A stretch of 64,000 nt of DNA from DASRAP01 sp964503275 (GTDB taxonomy: Bacteria; Gemmatimonadota; Gemmatimonadetes; Gemmatimonadales; Gemmatimonadaceae), in the NCBI GenBank assembly GCA_964503275.1, contig CAZCZO010000001.1:62001-126000 (forward strand). The letters run 5' to 3'. Shown here one piece after another: positions 49,508 through 60,853 of the stretch. A program made the translations under genes and the position numbers. The notes below the pieces were generated by a model that saw only the letters and a program-made list of their open reading frames with translations, was not told the origin of the DNA and ran no database searches. The stretch's first letter is position 1. The number at the start of each line of letters is the position of its first letter.

Positions 49508-51334
49508 GTGTCTGCCCACCGTATCCGACGCTTCGCCCCCATCGCGGGCGCGCTCCTGCTCTGCGCCGTCACGCTCCCCGCGCAGCGCGCCGACATGGCG
49601 GCCGCCCAAGCCGCCGACCGCGAACAGACCGCCGACCAGCAGGTGCGCCACGTCCTCAGCCGCCTGACCTTCGGCGCGCGGCTGGGCGACTACGAGCGCG
49701 TCCGCGCCATGGGCGTCGACGCCTTCATCGCACAGCAACTGCAGCCGGGAAAGATCCCCGACCCGGTCGTCACGCCGCTGCTCAAAGAGCTCGACGCCTA
49801 CAACAAGACGCCCGCTGAACTGCGGCGCGACTATCCGCCGCCGGCCCAGTTGCAGCAGCAGCTGGCCCGCGCCCAGCAGTCTGGCGCCCAGGTGGACTCG
49901 CAGGCCCTGCGCCGTCAGGCCGCCGAAGGGCGCCGCCCCTACGCCGACATCCAGACGGCCCGCGTGCTCCGGGCGGTGGCCACCGAGCGGCAGCTCGAAG
50001 AAGTGCTGGTGGACTTCTGGCTCAATCACTTCTCGGTGTTCGGCACCAAGAACGCCCAGATGCGCTACTACCTCGCGCAGTACGAGCGCGAGGTGATCCG
50101 CCCGAACGCCCTCGGCAAGTTCCGCGACCTGCTGGGCGCGGTGGCCACGAGCCCCGCGATGCTCACCTACCTCGACAACTTCCAGAGCACTGCTGACACC
50201 GGCCGCCCCACGCTGGGCCGCCCGATGGAGCGCGCGATCGCTGACCGCCGCCGGCAGCAGGTGCTGCGCCAGAACCCCGCGCTCGCCAACGTCGCCGGCC
50301 GGCGCGGCCTCAACGAGAACTATGCCCGCGAACTGCTCGAGCTGCACACGCTCGGCGTCGATGGCGGCTACACGCAGCAGGATGTGATCGAGGTCGCCCG
50401 CGCGTTCACGGGATGGACCGTGCGTCCGCCCGCGCTCGCGGGCAACGACGACTTCCTCTTCAACCCGCTCAACCACGACGCCGGCGAGAAGAAGGTGCTC
50501 GGCACCACCCTGCGCGCCGGTCGCGGCGTGGACGATGGGGAACAGGTACTGGACCTCCTCGCAGCGCATCCGAGCACGGCGCGCTTCATCGCGCACAAAC
50601 TCGCCGTCCGCTTCGTGAGCGACGAGCCCCCGGCCGCGTTGGTGGAGCGTGCCGCTGCGGTGTTCACCAAGACCAAGGGCGACATCCGCGAAGTGGTCCG
50701 CACCATCATCACCTCGCCCGAGTTCTTCAGCGCCGACGCGTACCGCGCCAAGGTCAAGTCGCCCTTCGAGCTCGTGGTCTCGGCGGCCCGCGCCACGGGC
50801 GCCGCGCCCGACCGCTCCCCGCAGACCGCGCAGATGATCGCCGCCCTGGGGCAGCCCGTCTTCGGCCGTCAGACGCCCGACGGCTGGCCCGAGACCGCCG
50901 ACGAATGGATCAACACCGGCGCCATCCTCAACCGCATCAACTTCGGCGTGGCCGTCGCGGCCGGTCGCCTGCCCGGCGTGTCGGCCCGCAGCTGGCCGCT
51001 GATGCAGGAGCTCGCCGGCCGCCCGCGCGACGAACAGGTCGATGGGGTCGCCCGCGCACTGCTCGGTGGCGAGATCTCGCCTGAGACCCGGCAGATCCTC
51101 GTCGACGGCAACAACCCGCTGGCCGGCGGCACGGCCTCCGACGACGAGCCCCCCGCCATGGGACGTGGCCGCCGCGCGACCATGGGTCCGCCCCCGCGCG
51201 ACGCTGTGCGCCCCGATCCGCAGATGGGCGCGCAAGGGCAGATGACCCGCGCCTTCCAGAACCTCCCGCCGCTGCAGGGTCTGCAGCAGATCGTCGGCCT
51301 CGCCCTCGGCTCGCCCGAGTTCCAGCGCCGCTAG
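49508..51334 (+). CDS. DUF1800-family secreted protein
   Basis: A 608-residue protein with signal peptide (about 1-26). The DUF1800 landmarks are present: HVLSRLTFGARLGDYERV, DFWLNHFSVF, RRGLNENYARELLELHTLGV and DVIEVARAFTGW, followed by HDAGEKKVLG and SFARRFIxHKL-like ARFIAHKLAVRFVSDEP. DUF1800 proteins are periplasmic, of unknown activity, and almost always sit next to a DUF1501 gene, as here (next gene, 11 bases on). The C-terminal tail is Gly/Pro/Arg-rich (MGRGRRATMGPPPRDAVR). GTG at 49508. Confidence 0.9.
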   Translation: MSAHRIRRFAPIAGALLLCAVTLPAQRADMAAAQAADREQTADQQVRHVLSRLTFGARLGDYERVRAMGVDAFIAQQLQPGKIPDPVVTPLLKELDAYNKTPAELRRDYPPPAQLQQQLARAQQSGAQVDSQALRRQAAEGRRPYADIQTARVLRAVATERQLEEVLVDFWLNHFSVFGTKNAQMRYYLAQYEREVIRPNALGKFRDLLGAVATSPAMLTYLDNFQSTADTGRPTLGRPMERAIADRRRQQVLRQNPALANVAGRRGLNENYARELLELHTLGVDGGYTQQDVIEVARAFTGWTVRPPALAGNDDFLFNPLNHDAGEKKVLGTTLRAGRGVDDGEQVLDLLAAHPSTARFIAHKLAVRFVSDEPPAALVERAAAVFTKTKGDIREVVRTIITSPEFFSADAYRAKVKSPFELVVSAARATGAAPDRSPQTAQMIAALGQPVFGRQTPDGWPETADEWINTGAILNRINFGVAVAAGRLPGVSARSWPLMQELAGRPRDEQVDGVARALLGGEISPETRQILVDGNNPLAGGTASDDEPPAMGRGRRATMGPPPRDAVRPDPQMGAQGQMTRAFQNLPPLQGLQQIVGLALGSPEFQRR

Positions 51335-51345
51335 AGGAGCCGCAC

Positions 51346-52593
51346 ATGCAACGCCGCATCTTTCTCAAGCAGGGCGCCTTCGCGCTCGTGACGATGGGGC
51401 TCAACCCCTCGTTCCTGCGCCGCACGGTCCTCGATCTCGAGCTGCCCGCGGCAGCGAAGGGCAAGGTCCTCATCTGCTTGTTCCAGCGTGGCGCGGCCGA
51501 CGCGCTGAACGTCGTCGTGCCCTTCGGCGACCGCGACTACTACGCGCTGCGTCCGCGCATCGGCATCGCCGCGCCGAGCCGCGGTGCGGTGGGCAGCACG
51601 GCCATCGACCTGGATGGGTTCTTCGGGCTGCACCCGTCGCTGGCGCCGCTGCACACGCTGTACCGTGACGGCATCCTCGCGCCCATCCACGCCGTGGGCA
51701 GCCCCAGCGCGACGCGTTCGCACTTCGACGCGCAGGACTACATGGAGAGCGGCACGCCCGACAACAAGGGCACGCGCGATGGCTGGCTCAACCGCTACCT
51801 GGCCACGCACGGCACCTGTGAGTCCGGCTGCACCCCCACGCCGTTCCGCGCCGTCAGCATGACGCAGCAGACGCCACGCATCCTCCAGGGTCCGCAGGAG
51901 ACCGTGGCGATGAACTCGCTCGAGGAGTTCTCGGTGCGCGCGGCGGGGAGCGACGCCCAGCGTCTCGAGTCGCTGTACCGCACGGGCCGCGCCGACCTCG
52001 TGCACGGCTCGGGCACGGAGATGTTCGAGGCCGTGAAGATGCTCAAGGCGGCCAACCCGCAGCAGTACCGTGTGGCCAACGGCGCCCAGTACCCCAACTC
52101 GCAGTTCGGGACGCGGCTGCGGCAGATCGCGCAGCTGATCAAGGCGAACGTCGGCCTCGAGGTCGCCTTCGCCGACATCGGCGGCTGGGACACGCACGTC
52201 AACCAGGGGGGCGCCACGGGGCAGCTGGCCAACCGCCTCGGCGATTTCGCCCAGAGCATCGCGGCCCTGACGCAGGACCTCGGCGACCGCATGGACGATG
52301 TCGTGATCCTCACGATGTCGGAGTTCGGCCGCATGGCCCGCGAGAACGGCAGCGCCGGCACGGACCACGGGCACGCGGGTTCGATGTTCGTGATCGGGGG
52401 GAAGGTGCAGGGCGGGCGCGTACTCGGCCGCTGGCCCGGCCTCGCGCGCGAGCAGCTGTTCGAGGGTCGCGACCTCGCCCTGACCACGGACTTCCGGTCG
52501 GTGTTCAGCGAGGTGGCGCAGACGCACCTCGGCCTGCGCGACAGCGCGGCGCTGTTCCCCGGCTTCACGCCCAGCCCCCTCGGCGTGCTCTAG
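51346..52593 (+). CDS. DUF1501-family protein, Tat-exported
   Basis: A 415-residue protein with a twin-arginine signal (RRIFLKQGAFALVTM) at the N-terminus, so it is probably exported folded. DUF1501 motifs include LICLFQRGAADALN, GSPSATRSHFDAQDYMESG, ADIGGWDTHVNQGG and MSEFGRMARENGSAGTDHGHAG, which contains His/Asp pairs typical of alkaline-phosphatase-superfamily-like metal sites. It pairs with the DUF1800 gene upstream. Sulfatase-like fold suspected; substrate unknown. Confidence 0.9.
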   Translation: MQRRIFLKQGAFALVTMGLNPSFLRRTVLDLELPAAAKGKVLICLFQRGAADALNVVVPFGDRDYYALRPRIGIAAPSRGAVGSTAIDLDGFFGLHPSLAPLHTLYRDGILAPIHAVGSPSATRSHFDAQDYMESGTPDNKGTRDGWLNRYLATHGTCESGCTPTPFRAVSMTQQTPRILQGPQETVAMNSLEEFSVRAAGSDAQRLESLYRTGRADLVHGSGTEMFEAVKMLKAANPQQYRVANGAQYPNSQFGTRLRQIAQLIKANVGLEVAFADIGGWDTHVNQGGATGQLANRLGDFAQSIAALTQDLGDRMDDVVILTMSEFGRMARENGSAGTDHGHAGSMFVIGGKVQGGRVLGRWPGLAREQLFEGRDLALTTDFRSVFSEVAQTHLGLRDSAALFPGFTPSPLGVL

Positions 52594-52623
52594 CGCGGCA
52601 ACGCGGGCGGTTATCTTGTAGGG

Positions 52624-53370
52624 ATGACCTTCCTCGAACGGCTCCTGGCCTCGGTCAAGCAACTCGGCGGGATCCTGCCGGGTCTGCTCGGCGCGGCCGT
52701 GCTGCTGGTGGCGGGCTACCTGCTGGCGAAGGTCTGCCAGCGCGCCGTGGCCCGTGCGCTGCGCCGCATCCAGCTGAATGCCCTGGTGCGCCGCGGAGGC
52801 GTGCTGCCCGGGCTGGACCACGGGTCGGTGCACGTGAACCCCACGCGTCTGCTGGCCAACCTGGTGTTCTGGCTGGTGATGTTCGCGGCGATGATCGTCG
52901 CGGCCGACGCGCTGGGGGTGGACTCGCTGGCCCAGGTGTTCGGCGATCTGTTGTCGTACCTGCCGGCGATGATCGCCGCGATCGTTGTGGTGATCATCGC
53001 GATCGTGCTGGGCGACTTCGTCGAGGGGCTGATCATGGCCTCGGCGGGTGCGCTGCACGGCGGGCCGCTGTTGGCACGGGTGGGCAAGGGCGGGGTGGTG
53101 GTGCTGGGCGTGTTCATGGCGCTGCAGGAGCTGGGCGTCGCGACCGAGATCGTCGTCACGGCCTTCGCGATCGTGTTCGGCGCGGTGGCGCTCTCGTTGG
53201 CGCTGTCGTTCGGGTTGGGCAACCGCGAGTTGGCCGGCGAGGTCACACGGGAGTGGTATTTGCAGTGGCGGGCGGAGCGCGAAGCGATCGCCCGAGAAGT
53301 GGCGGCGGAGGAACGCGCCGAAGGGCTGGCGGACGATCCCGCGTCGCCGGACCGTACGCGAGTGGATTGA
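52624..53370 (+). CDS. Small MscS/CmpX-like membrane protein
   Basis: A 248-residue protein with about four membrane segments: GILPGLLGAAVLLVAGYLLAK, NLVFWLVMFAAMIVAADAL, MIAAIVVVIIAIVLGDFVEG and VVTAFAIVFGAVALSLALSFGLG. The first and last helix patterns (conserved TM helix plus GLGNR at the end) match CmpX/MscS-like channel proteins, but the cytoplasmic MscS beta domain is missing, so channel function is unproven. The C-terminus is a charged helix (WRAEREAIAREVAAEERAEG). Lies 30 bases after the DUF1501 gene. Confidence 0.78.
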   Translation: MTFLERLLASVKQLGGILPGLLGAAVLLVAGYLLAKVCQRAVARALRRIQLNALVRRGGVLPGLDHGSVHVNPTRLLANLVFWLVMFAAMIVAADALGVDSLAQVFGDLLSYLPAMIAAIVVVIIAIVLGDFVEGLIMASAGALHGGPLLARVGKGGVVVLGVFMALQELGVATEIVVTAFAIVFGAVALSLALSFGLGNRELAGEVTREWYLQWRAEREAIAREVAAEERAEGLADDPASPDRTRVD

Positions 53371-53389
53371 CACCGGGACAGGAAGACCG

Positions 53390-54190
53390 ATGACGGAACG
53401 TTCGATGCGCGCGATCTCGCGCGGTTCGCTGGTGGTGGCCACCCTCTTGTCGGCGGCCTGTGGTGCACAGGGCGGCGACGATACGGCAGGCATGACGGCG
53501 CAGTTGAACCGGCAGGCCGACGCGTTGCGCACGCGCGTGCTGGGGATGGCGACCTTTGCTGGTCTGGCCGACGAATGCTCGCCGGGCGAGTTGCGGGTCT
53601 TCGACGGCGACAGCGCCGAGGTGGCGACCGGGCTCATGACGGAGCTGGAGCGCCTGGTGATCTCGTATGGTGCGGGCACGTCGCTCGACAACGAGAAGGG
53701 CCGGGCGCTGCTGCGCGCGGTCGCGCGCTTGGAGACCTACGGGCCCGGCGTCGCGTGGGATGTGCTGGAGGGCCCCGCACCGCGGACCTTCAATCCCATC
53801 ACGACGTCGCGGTTGCCGAACCCCGAGACCAAGGCCTGCGAGGACATTCCCGGGTTGGACCCGGTGGCGATCCTGTTGCCGCAGATCGCGGGCTTCGAGG
53901 TGCCGCGCGACTCGATGGTGTTCCCGGTCGCGGTGGGCTACGGGCCTGACGCGGTCAACGAGCTACGGGACTGGCACTACCAGCGCACCGCCGGCGCGGC
54001 CGATTCGATGCTGCGCTACGTGCGGGTGACGACGACGGCGACGCTGGGCGACTACGCGACCGTGGCGGTGCAGCGCGAGAGCGAGCGGCAGGGTGCGGTG
54101 CCGTATCCGGCCTTGTCGAGCGGGGCCTCGTACGTGTTGCACTGGGTCGCGAACGAGTGGCGCCTGATCGGCTATTCGCGGGTCTGGTAG
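53390..54190 (+). CDS. Hypothetical lipoprotein
   Basis: A 266-residue protein. The lipobox is LLSAAC near residue 24, preceded by a short positively charged start. The mature region is alpha/beta without a recognised domain; it ends with ASYVLHWVANEWRLIGYSRVW, similar in pattern to secreted alpha/beta-roll proteins. ATG at 53390 is preferred over longer frames because the signal begins there and overlap with the membrane protein gene is avoided. Function unknown. Confidence 0.7.
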   Translation: MTERSMRAISRGSLVVATLLSAACGAQGGDDTAGMTAQLNRQADALRTRVLGMATFAGLADECSPGELRVFDGDSAEVATGLMTELERLVISYGAGTSLDNEKGRALLRAVARLETYGPGVAWDVLEGPAPRTFNPITTSRLPNPETKACEDIPGLDPVAILLPQIAGFEVPRDSMVFPVAVGYGPDAVNELRDWHYQRTAGAADSMLRYVRVTTTATLGDYATVAVQRESERQGAVPYPALSSGASYVLHWVANEWRLIGYSRVW

Positions 54191-54246
54191 GGCGCGGCGG
54201 CGGCGGGTGGTCGCCGCATTGTAAGTTATTGCGCTGCAACGAGTTC

Positions 54247-54277
54247 CGCCCCGACAAATCGGTTGATTTTCGGGGCG
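54247..54277. promoter_or_regulatory. Long palindrome overlapping the gyrA promoter
   Basis: CGCCCCGACAAATC at 54247-54260 and GATTTTCGGGGCG at 54265-54277 pair over 13 bp with one bulged base and a 4-base loop (GGTT). It includes the -35 element of the gyrA promoter. It could terminate the lipoprotein gene or act on gyrA promoter structure. Confidence 0.7.
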
Positions 54278-54291
54278 TTCGTGCGTACATT
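54263..54291 (+). promoter_or_regulatory. Sigma-70-type promoter of gyrA
   Basis: TTGATT at 54263-54268 and TACATT at 54286-54291 with 17-base spacing, giving a leader of about 50 bases before the ATG at 54348. The -35 lies inside the palindrome at 54247-54277. Confidence 0.65.
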
Positions 54292-54347
54292 TCAGGAATG
54301 GGCCTGCAGCTGCTGGGCCCCCTCCTGATCCCCATCGCCGAGCTTGC

Positions 54348-56876
<2,529 letters not shown>

Positions 56877-56936
56877 GGGGCGGCGACATCGCGCGTGGCG
56901 GTGCGTCGTGAGACCACGTCACGCGAGGAGTCGCCG

Positions 56937-58103
56937 ATGGTCGGGTACGTCACTCTCCCGCGGGGGATCCGGGCTGTTCTGCGACCGCTGCTCGCCGTGG
57001 CCGCGGCATGGCCGGTGTCGGGCGTCGGGTCGTTGCACGGACAGGCCCCGCAAGACGGGGGTGTCAGGCGCGTCCTCATCATCGGCGGCTCGCCGATCGA
57101 TCCGGAAACGCGCTGGTTCGAGGGGACGGTGGGACTCCAGGCGCTGCCAGGCGGGCGCATCGCCGTGTCGTCGCGCAAGAGCTACAACGTGCGGATCTTC
57201 GACGACAAGGGGCGCCTGCTGCGCAGCATGGGCCGCAAGGGCGAGGGGCCCGGCGAGCTCAGCTCGCCCGGCGCACCGCGGCTCGTCGGCGATCGCATCG
57301 CGGTGTCGGCGAATCTGGGGCGCATCGCGTGGTTCGACACGCTCGGCAAGCACATCAAGACCACGAGCGCCGATCTCGACTCGCTGCGGAACCCGGTCTG
57401 GGTGCTGCGGCACCAGTGGGTGCTGACGCAGCGCACCCCGCCGGTGCCCAAGACGGTCCGGATGCCGGTGCACCAGTTGGATGTCCACTATCTGCTGCGC
57501 CGGGGCCGCGCCCGGGCGGACACCATCGCCAGCGTGATGCCGGGGTTGCATGTGGAGCTGCGCAACGGGATCGTCGGGTCGTTCAACTCGACCTTCCCGC
57601 AGAGCGGTGACGTCGCGGTGATCGGTGACTCGGTGATCGTGGTGGCCGACGGCATCGCGGGGACAGTGCGGTGGATCCGTGTGGACCGCGACAGCGCGCG
57701 GGTGCTACGGCAGGAGACGCTGCCATTCCCACGGCGTCCGGTCACGGCGTCGGAGGTGTCGGCCGCGGTGCGGGCGATGGCAGAGAGCGGCCAGACCATC
57801 GCCACGGATGGGGCGCGTGGGAGCGCCGGGAGGCCGCCGCTCCGGCCCATCAACCCGCCCAAGGCCTGGTCGGTGGCGCGACGCGTGCTCGCCAGCGAGG
57901 ATGGCCACGTGTGGGTCCGCACGGTCGATGCACCCGGTGGGGCGTGGGGCTGGATGGTCTTCCCGCCGAGTGGTCCACCGCTGCGCATCGAGCTGCCGCG
58001 CCGTTTCACGGCCTACGATGTCGAGGGGACCCGCATCTACGGGACGGAGCCGCAGGGTGACGATGCGATCATGGCGCTCGTGGTGTACGAGCTGCGGCGC
58101 TGA
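56937..58103 (+). CDS. Secreted six-bladed beta-propeller protein
   Basis: A 388-residue protein. ATG at 56937 follows GAGGAG and starts a signal peptide (RAVLRPLLAVAAAWPVSGVG). Repeats such as FDDKGRLLRSMGRKGEGPGEL and ADGIAGTVRWIRVDRD show the NHL/6-bladed propeller pattern (Gly-rich turn GxGPGEL). Such secreted propellers are abundant in Gemmatimonadota-like genomes; ligand unknown. It begins 60 bases after gyrA and is followed by a second propeller gene. Confidence 0.8.
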   Translation: MVGYVTLPRGIRAVLRPLLAVAAAWPVSGVGSLHGQAPQDGGVRRVLIIGGSPIDPETRWFEGTVGLQALPGGRIAVSSRKSYNVRIFDDKGRLLRSMGRKGEGPGELSSPGAPRLVGDRIAVSANLGRIAWFDTLGKHIKTTSADLDSLRNPVWVLRHQWVLTQRTPPVPKTVRMPVHQLDVHYLLRRGRARADTIASVMPGLHVELRNGIVGSFNSTFPQSGDVAVIGDSVIVVADGIAGTVRWIRVDRDSARVLRQETLPFPRRPVTASEVSAAVRAMAESGQTIATDGARGSAGRPPLRPINPPKAWSVARRVLASEDGHVWVRTVDAPGGAWGWMVFPPSGPPLRIELPRRFTAYDVEGTRIYGTEPQGDDAIMALVVYELRR

Positions 58104-58226
58104 GCGCGGCCGGGGCGGCGCGCGATCGCTGACCGGGTGGCGGCGGTCGGCGTGGCAACCCCCGGTGGCGGTCGTGTGTCACATTCGTCGGAGTATCGCT
58201 CCCCATCATCAACGAACCTTCGAACC

Positions 58227-59627
58227 ATGCACGCCCTTCGCGTCCCCTCCGCCGCCGTCTTGGCCTTGACCGTGGCTGCGCCGCTCGCCGCCCAGCCGGT
58301 CCGCACCCTCTCTACCCCGCAGTTCGAGTACGCCGAGCCCTTTTCCCAGATCACCGGGCTGCGTGAGCTGCGCGACGGTCGTGTGATCGTCGCGGATCTC
58401 CGCGACAAGACCCTGCAGGCGATCGACCTGCGCAGCGGGCGCGCGACGGCGATCGGGCGTGAGGGTTCTGGGCCGAACGAGTGGGGCATGCTGGCGCGCC
58501 TGTTGCCCTTCGCGGGCGACTCGGTGCTGCTGGTCGATCCGCTGAACTCGCGCTTCCTGCTCATTGGGCCCGATGGTCGGCCGGTGCGCACCATCATGCC
58601 AGCCGGCGGTGGCGGGCCGATGGTGATGGGCGGGCCGGCCGGTGCGGCCGGTGCTGCGGGAGCGGGTGGCCGGGCGGTGGTGTCGGGGCAGGCGGGGGGC
58701 GCCGCGGGTGCTGCCAGCGGTGCCTCGGCTGGTGCTGCGGGAGGCCGAGCCGCCGGAGCCGCCGGCGGACGAGCGGCCGGGGCCGCCGCTGGCCAAGGTG
58801 CCGCGCAGGCGGCTGGCGGTCGCGGTGGGCCGACGATGTCCTTCGGCGGACTCGGCCCCCTTGCGGCGCGTGGGGTGGACCGGCAGGGCCGCATGTACTC
58901 CGAAGGGTTCCCGGTGGTGATGACCGAGCAGGGGCCCGTGACGGCCGACTCGGTGCCGCTGTTGCGACAGGCCTTCGGCGCGACGGCGGCCGACACTATG
59001 GCCTGGATCCAACTGCCCAAGAACGCCGCCAACGTCCAGGCCTCGGGCAGTGGCGGGCAGCAGACCATGGCCATCCGGATCGGCGGCAACACGCCCTTCG
59101 TGACCGGCGATCAGTGGGCCGTCGCTCCCGACGGCCGCATCGTGATCGCGCGGGTCAAGGATTACCACCTCGACGTGATCATGCCCGACAAGCGCGTCGT
59201 GCGTGGCCCGGCGGTGGCGTACACGCCCGTGCGGGTGACCGAAGCCGACAAGACGCAGTGGCGTGAGGAGCGCCGCGCCGCCCCGGCGATGGCGATCTCG
59301 AACAACAACAACAACGGTGCCGTCACGCGCTCCGTCGCCACCGCAGCCGCGGTGCAGGAGCCCGATTCGTGGCCGGCGACCAAGTCGCCGTTCGGCGGCA
59401 ATGCGGTGTCGATCGCTCCCAATGGCCAGGCCTGGGTGCGGCGCCAGATGCCGGCCTCCGAGCGTGCGCCCACGTTCGACATCTTCGATGTCCAAGGCAA
59501 GCTGACCGGTCAGATCAAGTTCCCGGCGCGTACCTCGCTGCTCGGCTTCGGTGCAAAAGGTGTATACTTGGCGCGAATGGATGACGACGACCTGCAGTAC
59601 ATCCAGCATCATGCGATGACGTGGTGA
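58227..59627 (+). CDS. Secreted propeller protein with Gly/Ala-rich insert
   Basis: A 466-residue protein with signal peptide (about 1-22, ending PLAAQ). Propeller repeats LRELRDGRVIVADLRDKTLQ, VDPLNSRFLLIGPDGRPV and APDGRIVIARVKDYH frame an insert of about 70 residues made of Gly/Ala/Arg (GAAGAAGAGG, AAGGRAAGAAGGRAAG). A poly-Asn run (SNNNNNG) lies near residue 385. It resembles the preceding propeller protein. Low-complexity insert may be a surface loop. Lies 123 bases after the previous gene; the RND operon follows at 59705. Confidence 0.8.
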   Translation: MHALRVPSAAVLALTVAAPLAAQPVRTLSTPQFEYAEPFSQITGLRELRDGRVIVADLRDKTLQAIDLRSGRATAIGREGSGPNEWGMLARLLPFAGDSVLLVDPLNSRFLLIGPDGRPVRTIMPAGGGGPMVMGGPAGAAGAAGAGGRAVVSGQAGGAAGAASGASAGAAGGRAAGAAGGRAAGAAAGQGAAQAAGGRGGPTMSFGGLGPLAARGVDRQGRMYSEGFPVVMTEQGPVTADSVPLLRQAFGATAADTMAWIQLPKNAANVQASGSGGQQTMAIRIGGNTPFVTGDQWAVAPDGRIVIARVKDYHLDVIMPDKRVVRGPAVAYTPVRVTEADKTQWREERRAAPAMAISNNNNNGAVTRSVATAAAVQEPDSWPATKSPFGGNAVSIAPNGQAWVRRQMPASERAPTFDIFDVQGKLTGQIKFPARTSLLGFGAKGVYLARMDDDDLQYIQHHAMTW

Positions 59628-59704
59628 TCGTCGGGCGCGGCGCGCGGTGCCTCGCACCGCACGCCGCGCCCGGGCAGGCCGTTCCCCTTTTTGGCGAGTC
59701 AGCA

Positions 59705-60847
59705 ATGCGACGGTTCCTCTTGGCGGCTGCAGCGGTCGCCCTCGTTTCGGCGTGCGCAAAGGACGCCTCGGAGTCAGGCGACGCGACCGCCGCCGCCGAC
59801 AGCACTGCGGCGTCCAGCGGTGGCGACGCGCCGACCTCGGTCACGCTCCCGGTCGTCGTCGAGGATGTGATCGAGGGCGACCTGGTCCTCACGGTCACCA
59901 CCCGCGGTGAGGTGCGCAGCGAGGCCGCGACGCGGCTCAAGGCCGAGGTCGGCGGCACCATCGAGGCGATCCTCAAGCGGCCCGGCGACCGCGTGCAGAA
60001 GGGCGACCCCATCATCCGGTTGGCGCCGTATGAGTTCGAGCTGGCCGTGCGCGAGGCGCAGGCCGCGGTGGACGAGGCCACGGTGCGCTACCAGGACAAC
60101 ATCGTGCCCGATTCGGTCGCCGCCGCCGCCGGGCCGCGCGGGCCGCAGCCGGTCTCGCCCGACCGCCGCCGTGGCGCGATGATCCGCTCCGGCCTCGCGG
60201 CCGCGCAGCTGCGGCTCGAGCGCGCGCAGTTCGAGCAGAAGCGCGCGACCATCGTCGCCCCCTTCGACGGCATCATCGATCGCTTCGACGTGTCGCTCGG
60301 GGAGCGCATCAACGCCGGCGCGATCGTGACCACGCTCGTCGACGAACGCAACCTGCGCGTCGAGGCCGCCGTGCTCGAGCACGATCTCGCGCTGGTGCGC
60401 GCGGGTGGCGAGGCCCTGGTGACCTCGGCCGCGGCGCCGGACCGACCGGGGCGCGGGCGCATCACCTCGGTCCTGCCGCTGGTCGATTCCACCACGCGCT
60501 CGGGCCGCGCCTACGTGACGCTGCGGGGCAATGACGTGCTCAAGCCGGGCATGTACGCCGACGTGCGCCTCGAGGCCACGCGCCTGCCGGGACGCATCAT
60601 CGTCCCGACCAAGTCGATCATCGAGCGCGACAACCGGCCGTTGGTGTTCGTCGTCAAGGACGGCACGGCCCAGTGGACCTATGTGCAAGTGGGACGCAGC
60701 AACGGACTGCAGACGGAGATCCTCGCAGACACCAGCACCGGCGTCATTCCACTGAAGCCGGGTGATCAGGTGATCACCGCCGGGCATCTCACGCTCGTGC
60801 ATGGCGCGCCGGTGCGCGCGGTGGCGCGGCGCGAGAACGATCAGTAG
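59705..60847 (+). CDS. RND efflux periplasmic adaptor lipoprotein
   Basis: A 380-residue membrane fusion protein. Lipobox LVSAC near residue 17. Then an acidic Ala-rich linker, a lipoyl half (VGGTIEAILKRPGDRVQKGD), a short coiled-coil hairpin (LAAAQLRLERAQFEQKRATI), the second lipoyl half (APFDGIIDRFDVSLGERI), a barrel domain and the C-terminal GLQTEILADTSTGVIPLKPG module. The short hairpin suggests a compact tripartite exporter. It starts a probable operon with the permease 7 bases downstream. Confidence 0.93.
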   Translation: MRRFLLAAAAVALVSACAKDASESGDATAAADSTAASSGGDAPTSVTLPVVVEDVIEGDLVLTVTTRGEVRSEAATRLKAEVGGTIEAILKRPGDRVQKGDPIIRLAPYEFELAVREAQAAVDEATVRYQDNIVPDSVAAAAGPRGPQPVSPDRRRGAMIRSGLAAAQLRLERAQFEQKRATIVAPFDGIIDRFDVSLGERINAGAIVTTLVDERNLRVEAAVLEHDLALVRAGGEALVTSAAAPDRPGRGRITSVLPLVDSTTRSGRAYVTLRGNDVLKPGMYADVRLEATRLPGRIIVPTKSIIERDNRPLVFVVKDGTAQWTYVQVGRSNGLQTEILADTSTGVIPLKPGDQVITAGHLTLVHGAPVRAVARRENDQ

Positions 60848-60853
60848 CCGCTC

